Notes under the pieces: generated by a model | The model's input: only the letters and a program-made list of their open reading frames with translations | What the model was told of the DNA's origin: nothing | Database searches by the model: none | Program-made: the position numbers and the translations under genes | NCBI GenBank assembly: GCA_003231035.1 | Contig: QIHU01000805.1 | Coordinates: forward strand, 1-5,673 | Source: Acidobacteriota bacterium | GTDB taxonomy: Bacteria; Acidobacteriota; Thermoanaerobaculia; Multivoradales; SZUA-115 | Reading direction: 5' to 3' | Length of the DNA: 5,673 nucleotides | In this document: piece by piece, positions 1-5,673 of the stretch | How positions within the stretch are numbered: the stretch's first letter is position 1 | How the letters are laid out: each line of letters begins with the position of its first letter

Positions 1-191
1 CCGCCAAGGCGAGTGCGTTTATGTCTGGGCGGTTCGCCGTGACCTACCCAGACATCGCCGCCGTGGTCGCCCCGGTCTTGCGCCACCGCGTATTGCTCAA
101 CTACCGCGCCGAGGCCGAGAAGGTAACCACCGATGAGGTCAGCCGCCGGCTAGTGGAGGCCGTGCCAGCCCCGAGAAGTCCACTGCGGTGA
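1..191 (+). CDS. MoxR-family AAA+ ATPase, C-terminal fragment
   Basis: Partial gene, cut by the left edge; codons are in frame from base 3 and end at TGA 189-191, leaving 62 residues. The visible part is the C-terminal lid subdomain of MoxR ATPases. It shows the pattern KASAFMSGRFAVTYPDI, then VAPVLRHRVLLNYRAEAE, then VTTDEV, which closely follows the family signature in which a Pro-Val-Leu-Arg-His-Arg segment (arginine in the sensor-2 region) precedes an acidic 'EAE' stretch. The Walker A and B motifs lie outside the window, so ATPase competence cannot be judged. MoxR proteins are cytoplasmic AAA+ chaperone-like ATPases that usually work with VWA-domain partners encoded next door, and a DUF58 gene follows directly here. 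The stop overlaps the next start by 4 bases (GTGA, 188-191). The family assignment is firm; the substrate is unknown. Confidence 0.9.
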   Translation, partial: AKASAFMSGRFAVTYPDIAAVVAPVLRHRVLLNYRAEAEKVTTDEVSRRLVEAVPAPRSPLR

Positions 192-1153
192 CCCCGCGAG
201 GCGTCAACGCACCGGCGGCGCACTTGCTACCCCCGGCCACCCTCGCCGCGCTGGGCGACTTAAGGCTGGCGACTCGGCATGTGGTCGAGGGCTTCGTCGC
301 CGGTTTGCATCAAAGCCGTAGGCCGGGAGCCGGAGGGGACTTTCTCCAGTACCGCTTCTACCAACCGGGCGACGACCCCAGGCGGCTCGATTGGCGAGCC
401 TTCGCCCGCTACGTCCGTGAGACCGAGGCGGAGCGCGAGGTACCGGTGCGCATCGTGGTCGACGCCACCGGCTCGATGGCGCACGAGGATCGCTCGGGCT
501 CACCGGCTATCGTCAAGCTCGACTATGCGCGCTATCTGGCCGCGGCGATCACCTGGCTAGCCGACCGGCAGGGCGATCGAGTCAGCCTGGCCACGATCCA
601 CGACGGGAGGGTCGAGACGTGGAGCGGGCGGCCAGGCGGGCGGCGAACGGTCGAGCGAATCCTCCACCAGCTCTCCACCCTTCAAGCCGCTGGCGGCTGG
701 CCCGACGATGAACAGCTAGGAGTCCTCTTGGAGGGCGCCGGGCGCAACCGCCAACGGCAACTCATCTTGGTGCTGAGCGATCTTCACCACGCCACCACGC
801 CGAGCGACGACTCGGCGCCCGCGGCCTCTCGACGGGCTGCCCCCCTCCTTCAGACTCTCTCTCGCCTGGCCGCTCAAGGCCACGAGGTGGTGGTTCTCCA
901 CCTGCTGGGCCGCGACGAGCTGGAGTTTCGCTACCAGGGCGAGCTCCTCTTCGAAGACCTCGAAACCGGCCACAGGGTACGCGGCAATGCCGATCAACTA
1001 CGGCCACTCTACTTAGTCCGGCTGGGCGAGGATCTCGCCCAGGTGCGCCAGCAGGTCCTCGATTGCGGCGCTAGTTATCAGCGAATCGCCCTCGACCAGC
1101 CCTTGGACGAAGCCCTGAGACACTTCTTGGTCAGTCGCCAGGAGGCCAGATGA
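188..1153 (+). CDS. DUF58 domain-containing protein (VWA-like partner of MoxR)
   Basis: A 321-residue soluble protein, near the usual DUF58 length of about 300. The DUF58 hallmark YRFYQPGDDPRRLDWRAFAR lies at residues 55-74, after the typical lead-in LATRHVVEGFVAGLHQS (27-43). A VWA-like fold follows: beta strand and MIDAS-like motif DATGSM at 92-97, where the canonical D-x-S-x-S reads D-x-T-x-S, then GDRVSL (129-134) and a second acidic site in LVLSDLHH (194-201). The region FEDLETGHRV (255-264) is also typical. No signal peptide or membrane segment is seen, so it is probably cytoplasmic. The GTG start at 188 is chosen because it gives a 4-base overlap with the moxR stop and a complete N-terminus; a weak purine-rich GAGAAG (173-178) sits 9 bases upstream. 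In known MoxR/DUF58 pairs the VWA domain is thought to act as a metal-dependent adaptor for the ATPase; that role is inferred here. Confidence 0.93.
   Translation: MTPRGVNAPAAHLLPPATLAALGDLRLATRHVVEGFVAGLHQSRRPGAGGDFLQYRFYQPGDDPRRLDWRAFARYVRETEAEREVPVRIVVDATGSMAHEDRSGSPAIVKLDYARYLAAAITWLADRQGDRVSLATIHDGRVETWSGRPGGRRTVERILHQLSTLQAAGGWPDDEQLGVLLEGAGRNRQRQLILVLSDLHHATTPSDDSAPAASRRAAPLLQTLSRLAAQGHEVVVLHLLGRDELEFRYQGELLFEDLETGHRVRGNADQLRPLYLVRLGEDLAQVRQQVLDCGASYQRIALDQPLDEALRHFLVSRQEAR
1140..1145 (+). promoter_or_regulatory. Shine-Dalgarno site for the BatA-domain gene
   Basis: A perfect AGGAGG lies inside the last codons of the DUF58 gene, 4 bases before the ATG at 1150. The spacing is short but the match is complete. 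It supports ATG 1150 as the start and suggests that this gene can recruit ribosomes itself as well as by coupling through the ATGA overlap. Confidence 0.7.
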
Positions 1154-2661
1154 GTCCGCTGCTGAGTCCACTGCTGAGTCCGCCGGCCCAATGGGGTCTG
1201 CCGTCGTTCGGCCAGCCAGGCTGGCTGTGGGCCCTGGGCGCCTTGGCCATTCCACTCCTCCTTCACCTGCTCAGCCGTGGCCAGCGCCACCGAGTCCAAG
1301 TGGGCAGCGTGCGCTTGCTCAGCGAGGTGGCCAGCCGGCATATACGTCGCATCCATCCCACCCGGCTCCTGTTGCTCGTCGTGCGCTGCTTGCTCCTCGC
1401 CGCCGTGGCGGTGACTTTGGCGGGACCCCTTTCTCCCGCCACAACTCCCGAGCCCGACGAGACGTGGCTGTTGGTGGACCCGGCCTTGCTCGCGGCACGA
1501 TCCACCGTCGGTACCCACGCAACCCCCAGTGAGGCGGTGGCCGCCTTCGCTCGTTTGGACCAAGCCGCCGCCACCGGTTTGCCCATTCGCCTTCTGGCCC
1601 CTGACTTGCCGGTCTTCGAAGGGAAAACTACCCTCGCGCCTCCCCCTATCCCCTCCAGCACCGACCTCTGGTCATTTCTTCGCGAAGCGGACCACTTGGC
1701 CCACCCGGCCACCCGCTTCGAGGTCTTGGCGCTGGATCGGCTCTCGGCCCTTCGCGGCCAACGGCCAGCTCTCGTGCGCTCCGTGGAGTGGCAAGCGGTC
1801 GCCCTTTCCTCCATTCCAGTTTCCGCCGATGCCGGCGTGGCACCGCCGACGCCAGGCCCGAGCCGGCCCAGAGCCACGCCCCTACACGCGCTCGTCGCGT
1901 ATACCAGCGAGCGTTCGGCGGATGCGGGATTCGTCATCGCGGCACTGGAAAGCGCCGACCTTGCCCGCGAGAAGAGAACCGGCTCGACCCTCACTCTGGA
2001 GCGCCGGCTCTTGCCCGACTCCCCAGAGCTACCCAGGCGAGGAGCCGTCGATCGATCCGCCCACCATCAGCAGACCGATCTCGCTTTTTGGCTCGGCCGC
2101 GCTCCTAGCGCCGAAGCGCTACGGGTCGCTCTGCGCCCCGGTGGGCAACTGATCACCGACAGCCTGCTGCCTTATCAGCGATGCCAACGGCTGGCCACCA
2201 TCCACCTCGCCAGTGATTCGCCGACGCTGCGGCTGCACCGTTGCGAGGCAGCCGAGGGTGGAACGACGGCCAGCGATGGCGGTGAGTTCGCCGCACTTTG
2301 GAGCGATGCGCACGGCCGTGTTCTGATCGCAACGACGCGCACGACGTCCACCCACCCGCACAACCGTCTGCACCTGCACAGCCGCTTCCATCCCGCCTGG
2401 TCGGACTGGGTAACCCGCGATAGTTTTCCGCGCTGGATCGCCGAAGTGGTGGACAGTATCGATCCCGCGGCCGAATCCGCCGCCAGGGTTGAAGTCGACG
2501 ACCGCCCGGCACCCGGCCAGCCTTCTCCACGCCATGTGCTCCCCCTGGCGGACCCCAATGAACGCCGATCCGAGCCGATCGAGAACGAACGCTCGCTGCC
2601 CCCCCTGTGGGCCGCTATTGCACTCCTCTTGGTGGCTGAGCGCTGGATAGCCCTACGATGA
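1150..2661 (+). CDS. BatA-domain (aerotolerance regulator N-terminal) membrane protein
   Basis: A 503-residue protein. The N-terminus carries the BatA / aerotolerance-regulator signature: FGQPGWLWALGALAIPLLLH (20-39, first membrane segment), an Arg-rich loop with VQVGSVRLLSEV (49-60), then a second membrane segment at about 72-91 ending in AGP. Next comes a VWA-like region in which the expected D-x-S-x-S metal site is replaced by WLLVDPALLA (106-115), so it is probably degenerate. Later segments fit longer operon-type relatives: a strand followed by a helix in LVAYTSERSADAGFVIAAL, then DLAFWLGRAPS and LRPGGQLITDSL. A third membrane segment (LPPLWAAIALLLVAERWI) ends the protein. The Arg-rich loop between TM1 and TM2 implies that the soluble domain faces the periplasm. 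The first 19 residues come partly from a short tandem repeat. The start overlaps the DUF58 stop and the stop overlaps the next start (ATGA both times). The function is unknown; a structural or scaffold role in the MoxR complex is inferred. Confidence 0.85.
   Translation: MSPLLSPLLSPPAQWGLPSFGQPGWLWALGALAIPLLLHLLSRGQRHRVQVGSVRLLSEVASRHIRRIHPTRLLLLVVRCLLLAAVAVTLAGPLSPATTPEPDETWLLVDPALLAARSTVGTHATPSEAVAAFARLDQAAATGLPIRLLAPDLPVFEGKTTLAPPPIPSSTDLWSFLREADHLAHPATRFEVLALDRLSALRGQRPALVRSVEWQAVALSSIPVSADAGVAPPTPGPSRPRATPLHALVAYTSERSADAGFVIAALESADLAREKRTGSTLTLERRLLPDSPELPRRGAVDRSAHHQQTDLAFWLGRAPSAEALRVALRPGGQLITDSLLPYQRCQRLATIHLASDSPTLRLHRCEAAEGGTTASDGGEFAALWSDAHGRVLIATTRTTSTHPHNRLHLHSRFHPAWSDWVTRDSFPRWIAEVVDSIDPAAESAARVEVDDRPAPGQPSPRHVLPLADPNERRSEPIENERSLPPLWAAIALLLVAERWIALR
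1153..1182 (+). repeat. 12-bp tandem repeat, 2.5 copies, at the start of the BatA-domain gene
   Basis: The unit AGTCCGCTGCTG (1153-1164) is followed by AGTCCACTGCTG (1165-1176, one mismatch) and a half copy AGTCCG (1177-1182). It begins right after the start codon and encodes SPLLSPLLSP. The unit is a multiple of three, so a change in copy number would lengthen or shorten the N-terminus by four residues without breaking the frame. The repeat lies ahead of the conserved BatA motif, where relatives usually have only a few residues. Confidence 0.9.
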
Positions 2662-4997
2662 ACGCCTCCTCCACGCTCACCTCACTCAGTCGCTTGTGGT
2701 TGCGCCGGCAGCTGTGGGCTCGCGCCGCGATCAACCTGGCGATCGGCCTACCGCTAATGACCTTGGTGGTGCTCGTCGCCTTGACTACCGATCTCTTCTC
2801 AGTGCCGATTGCTGTCGCCATTGGCTGCGGCGCAATCCTCGCCCCGCTGGCTTGGCTCTTCTTCTCCGAGGCGAAGTCTCTGGGTGAGCAAGAGGTCGCG
2901 CGGCAAGGCCACATCGCCGACCATCTCAACCATGTAGCCCCCAATCTCGAGGACAGCGCCGAGCTGCTTCTTGAAGCTGAGGCAGCGCTGCCATCGTTAG
3001 CACGACTGCAACGAAAGCGCACTCAGCAAGCGCTCGCTGATCTCGATCTGGCCGCTCTGCCCAAGAGCTTGCCGACCGTGAGGCTGCGTCGCTCCGCGAC
3101 CCTGCTACTCGCTTCGCTCACCCTTTCAGCCGCACTGTTGGCCTTCCTCCCGTCGTGGGTAGTCCCCTTGCGATCCCAGGGCGCGAGCAGCCGAGAGGCT
3201 ATCTCCAGCGGCGGCGAGGTAGCTCTGGCCCACCCCCCCAGCCGTCCCTCGTTCGAGCAGATCGAGGTTCAGATCGCCCCTCCGCCCTACACCGGCCGCC
3301 AGGCGCGGTCCGTCCAAGGGCTCGACCTAGAGGCGGAGGAAGGATCTCTGTTGACCTGGGAGATCGAGGTCGCCGGCCCCGCCACCGGAGTTGCCCTCCT
3401 CTTCGCCGATCGCACTCAACCGCTGCACCCCAATGACTCCACGCGGCCGACGCGGTTTGGAGGATCGTTGCGCCTCCACGAGTCGCGGGTCTATCAGCTA
3501 GTCCTCGAAGACGAAGTAGGCGAGGTCACGCGGACCTCCTTTGCCCGGCTGGTCGCTGTGCCGGATCGACCGGCGCAGGTGCGTATCGTCCACCCCCGCC
3601 CCACGGTCGAAGTGGCGGCGGATCGTCCCGGCGTGGTGGTCATCGAAGCCGAGGCTCACGATGACTACGGCGTCGCCAGCGCGGTGGTGATCGCGACCCT
3701 GGCCACCGGCACCGGTGAACAGGTTCAGTTCCGCGAAGAGGAGTTCGCTTTCGACCGGCGAGAATCGCTAACTCGCGGCAAAACCGCCGACGCGGCCACG
3801 GGCGGATCGGTGGGCGCGCGGTTCAGCCGCCGACTCGACCTTTCCGAATTCCATCTCGAGGCGGGATCCGAGCTCTTCTATTTCGTAGAGGTCACCGACA
3901 ACCGACAGCCCGACGCTCAGCGTTCGCGTAGCGCCACGCAACGCATTCGCGTCCCCGGGGGCAGCGGAGCCTCGGTCGCTCTAGGGAGCGGATTGGCCCT
4001 GCGTCCGGTGCCGGAATTTTTCCGCAGCCAGCGACAGATCATCATTGACACCGAAAAACTACTCGCCGATCGCGCCCAGCTCAGCCACGAGGAGTTTGGC
4101 CACCGGGCCGAGTCGATCGGCTTCGATCAGGCCGCGCTGCGCCATCGCTACGGCAACCTCTTGGGATTGGAGAGCCAGAACGGTTCTCCACTCGACGAGG
4201 CCCGCCAGGTAGATGCGGGAGGCTCAACTGAAGGGGGGGGGCATCACGACGACGATCACGCCACCCCACCGCCTGACCCCAACGCCGGCCCCAACTTCTC
4301 GGGAAGGGTGATCGACCTCGTGCCCGCGGAGTTCACCCACCAACACGACTCGGGTGAGATCTCGACCTTCTTCACCGACTCCATTCGATCCAAGCTACGC
4401 GCCTGCCTGGCCGCCATGTGGGAGGCGGAACGCCGCCTGCGCACCCTTCAGCCTCGCGCGGCTTTACCGCACGAGAACGAGGCTCTCACCCTGCTCAAAG
4501 AGGTTCAACAAGCGGCCCGCGTCTACGTCCAACGAGTCGGTTTCGAACCACCGCCACTCGACCCCGCGGGCAAGCGGTTGACCGGCGAGCTCGACAAGAT
4601 CAGTAGCCGGCGTCTGCGCGCCAGTGGAGTGGCCTCGCGATCACCCACCGCGGTCGAACTGGCCCTCGAGCTGCTCGCTCGCCTCGATCTGGGCTTGGAT
4701 GCCAGCCAGAGGCAGCGGCTAGCCTCCCTCCTCGACCAAGCCGCTCGCGAGCTGGCCCGCCGATCGCTCGACGATCCCCTGACCGAGATCGGCGCACTCG
4801 ATGATCTGCGCCACCTCAGCCAAGCGCTACTCGGCAGCACCCACGACGCGAGCGACCCGCCACTCCCCGTGACCAAGGTGGAAGAGGCTCTCTGGCGTCT
4901 CGTCGCGGAGCCCAAGTCCCGCCCGCTACGCCGCCTCCCCTCGGGCGCCGGGGAAATGTGGTCAAAGTACCGGGATCGGCTGTCGGAGGGAGGATGA
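2658..4997 (+). CDS. DUF4175-type large membrane protein
   Basis: A 779-residue protein of the kind annotated as DUF4175 family, or as an uncharacterised membrane protein, in MoxR/DUF58/BatA operons. Membrane segments lie at about 22-43, 49-69 and 146-168. The stretch between the second and third (70-145) is helical and charged. After the third come beta-rich Ig-like regions: VQIAPPPYTGRQ (204-215) followed by a strand pattern up to about 300, then IEAEAHDDYGVASAVV (329-344) and LFYFVEVTDNRQPDAQRS (406-423). The C-terminal half is helical, with strongly conserved-looking motifs RSQRQIIIDTEKLLADR (456-472), FDQAALRHRYGNLLGLE (489-505), a disordered linker (about 506-550) holding GGGHHDDDH, and then FFTDSIRSKL, AAMWEAERRLRT, ALPHENEALTLLKEVQQAAR and GFEPPPLDP. 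The topology puts the Ig-like and helical parts outside the membrane. The start at 2658 overlaps the previous stop (ATGA); no convincing Shine-Dalgarno is visible, only GGATAG at 2645-2650, so translation probably depends on coupling. Proteins of this type in Bacteroidota are often longer. The molecular function is unknown. Confidence 0.82.
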   Translation: MNASSTLTSLSRLWLRRQLWARAAINLAIGLPLMTLVVLVALTTDLFSVPIAVAIGCGAILAPLAWLFFSEAKSLGEQEVARQGHIADHLNHVAPNLEDSAELLLEAEAALPSLARLQRKRTQQALADLDLAALPKSLPTVRLRRSATLLLASLTLSAALLAFLPSWVVPLRSQGASSREAISSGGEVALAHPPSRPSFEQIEVQIAPPPYTGRQARSVQGLDLEAEEGSLLTWEIEVAGPATGVALLFADRTQPLHPNDSTRPTRFGGSLRLHESRVYQLVLEDEVGEVTRTSFARLVAVPDRPAQVRIVHPRPTVEVAADRPGVVVIEAEAHDDYGVASAVVIATLATGTGEQVQFREEEFAFDRRESLTRGKTADAATGGSVGARFSRRLDLSEFHLEAGSELFYFVEVTDNRQPDAQRSRSATQRIRVPGGSGASVALGSGLALRPVPEFFRSQRQIIIDTEKLLADRAQLSHEEFGHRAESIGFDQAALRHRYGNLLGLESQNGSPLDEARQVDAGGSTEGGGHHDDDHATPPPDPNAGPNFSGRVIDLVPAEFTHQHDSGEISTFFTDSIRSKLRACLAAMWEAERRLRTLQPRAALPHENEALTLLKEVQQAARVYVQRVGFEPPPLDPAGKRLTGELDKISSRRLRASGVASRSPTAVELALELLARLDLGLDASQRQRLASLLDQAARELARRSLDDPLTEIGALDDLRHLSQALLGSTHDASDPPLPVTKVEEALWRLVAEPKSRPLRRLPSGAGEMWSKYRDRLSEGG
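4233..4241 (+). repeat. Homopolymeric G9 tract inside the DUF4175-type gene
   Basis: Nine consecutive G bases encode Gly526-Gly528, directly before an HHDDDH cluster (529-534) in the predicted linker. The frame is open and family motifs are present on both sides, so nine G is the in-frame length. Loss of one G would meet TGA at 4309-4311, and gain of one G would meet TGA at 4274-4276. Either change would remove about 230-240 C-terminal residues. Confidence 0.95.
4985..4989 (+). promoter_or_regulatory. Shine-Dalgarno site for the last gene
   Basis: GGAGG at 4985-4989 (within the purine run GGAGGGAGG, 4985-4993) ends 4 bases before ATG 4994, inside the last codons of the DUF4175-type gene. It supports this start and fits the ATGA coupling at 4994-4997. 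Confidence 0.7.
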
Positions 4998-5673
4998 ACG
5001 GCACCGATCTCTTGGCGATGACGGACTGGACGGTGGCCGCACCCGGTCAGGCGCCAGGGCTCGTCCTTGCCGGATTGCTTCTAGCCGCACTCCTGCTCAC
5101 CCTGGAGCTGCGCCGCAATCGTCACCATTCCTCTCGTCGCCGCGCCGTGCGCTGTACCGCCACCGTCGCCTGCGTCGTCGCCTTGCTCGCTCTCGGCCTG
5201 CGGCCCGCTCGTTGGCGGCAGATCGATTCGCGGGCCGGAGTGCTCTACACCTCGGGTTCGACTCGACACGCACCGACTGCCGAAGGCGTACAGCTTCAAA
5301 CGGCGTTGGAATTTTCTCTGGCCAATTCGTCGCGCTCGCCAGCCCCGGGGCCGAGTCGCGCCCAAGCCATTCCCGACACCGCTTTCCTGACTCGCCACTT
5401 CACCGACCTGCACCGCCTGCGCGTGGTGGGTCACGGTCTTGAGCCATGGCAACTCGCTGCCCTTGTGGCACGCCTAGAGGTCGCGCCCCCTCCGCCGCCA
5501 TCGCCCGGCATCGAGAGAATCTCTTGGCGCCGCTCTCTAACCCTTGGAGAACCGTTACTGATTCAAGGCCGGTGGACGGCGAGCGAAGAGCGCGGCCTCC
5601 TTGAACTGGTGGGTCCAGGCGGGGTGGAGGCAAGGCAAGAGATCGAAGCGATGTCAACTCCGCTGTCGGTACC
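4994..5673 (+). CDS. Two-TM membrane protein of the MoxR/DUF58/BatA operon, N-terminal part
   Basis: Partial gene, open from ATG 4994 to the right edge: 226 codons plus two bases, with no stop. Two membrane segments, about 22-38 (GLVLAGLLLAALLLTLE) and 51-69 (AVRCTATVACVVALLALGL), flank a very basic loop (RRNRHHSSRRR), so the loop should be cytoplasmic and the rest outside the membrane. After TM2 comes a strand with YTSGST (85-90), where homologues with an intact VWA-like site would have an Asp-led motif. Then follow RLRVVGHGLEPWQLAAL (141-157), a proline run, and GIERISWRRSLTLGEPLLIQ (172-191), which leads into a beta-rich section. This resembles the large uncharacterised membrane protein that follows the DUF4175 gene in similar operons of Bacteroidota and other phyla, recalled from family knowledge and not searched. 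Such proteins are several hundred residues long, so most of it is probably missing here. The start is fixed by the 4-base overlap and a good GGAGG. Confidence 0.75.
   Translation, partial: MNGTDLLAMTDWTVAAPGQAPGLVLAGLLLAALLLTLELRRNRHHSSRRRAVRCTATVACVVALLALGLRPARWRQIDSRAGVLYTSGSTRHAPTAEGVQLQTALEFSLANSSRSPAPGPSRAQAIPDTAFLTRHFTDLHRLRVVGHGLEPWQLAALVARLEVAPPPPPSPGIERISWRRSLTLGEPLLIQGRWTASEERGLLELVGPGGVEARQEIEAMSTPLSV

Noticed and set aside
1..187. Promoter or regulatory region upstream of the DUF58 gene
   Set aside because: The stretch is coding for the MoxR C-terminus up to the overlap, and no promoter-like elements stand out in it.
1213..1227. Short hairpin CAGCCA-GGC-TGGCTG near the start of the BatA-domain gene
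   Set aside because: The stem is only 6 bp and lies in codons for the conserved GQPGWLWA motif; no U tract follows, so it is neither a terminator nor a convincing regulator.
1078..1563. 161-codon open frame on the - strand across the DUF58/BatA junction
   Set aside because: Antisense to two well-supported genes, rich in Gly, Gln and His with no domain pattern; judged a shadow frame.
1263..1994. 243-codon open frame on the - strand
   Set aside because: It lies wholly inside the BatA-domain gene, has a low-complexity Arg/Ser/Ala composition and no recognisable motif. Long antisense frames are expected in GC-rich coding DNA.
1529..2152. 207-codon + strand frame inside the BatA-domain gene
   Set aside because: Its translation is rich in Pro, Arg, Ser and Trp, as expected from an out-of-frame reading of GC-rich DNA. 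The overlapping frame carries the family motifs and the operon overlaps.
4233..4241. G9 tract as a sign of a frameshift error in the assembly
   Set aside because: Family motifs lie in the same frame before (residues 456-505) and after (from about 565) the tract, so the reading as given is in frame.

Overview
The window is fully coding on the + strand. It holds five genes head to tail with no intergenic DNA: the 3' end of a MoxR-type AAA+ ATPase, a DUF58 protein, a BatA-domain membrane protein, a DUF4175-type membrane protein, and the first 226 codons of another membrane protein that runs off the right edge. Every junction is a 4-base start/stop overlap (GTGA once, ATGA three times). This indicates a single translationally coupled operon whose promoter lies upstream and whose end lies downstream of the window.

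The DNA is GC-rich (about two-thirds by eye), with many Arg, Ala and Leu codons. The gene order and the conserved motifs in the DUF4175-type protein recall operons known from Bacteroidota and also seen in Acidobacteriota, Gemmatimonadota and related Gram-negative lineages. The base composition fits a high-GC member such as Acidobacteriota better than a typical Bacteroidota genome. This assignment is inference with low confidence.

Layout: 1-191 MoxR C-terminus (lid subdomain); 188-1153 DUF58 protein with a slightly variant MIDAS motif; 1150-2661 BatA-domain protein with two N-terminal and one C-terminal membrane segments and a degenerate VWA-like region; 2658-4997 DUF4175-type protein with three N-terminal membrane segments, beta-rich Ig-like regions and a strongly conserved helical C-terminal half; 4994-5673 N-terminal part of a two-TM protein.

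Working model (inference): the cytoplasmic MoxR ATPase and the cytoplasmic VWA-like DUF58 protein form the usual MoxR/VWA chaperone-like pair. By the positive-inside rule, the three membrane proteins place their large domains outside the cytoplasmic membrane. The cluster thus looks like an ATP-driven cytoplasmic module joined to an envelope-facing assembly of unknown substrate. The family is recognisable but its biochemical role is not established. No RNA genes, mobile elements, CRISPR arrays, promoters or terminators were seen.
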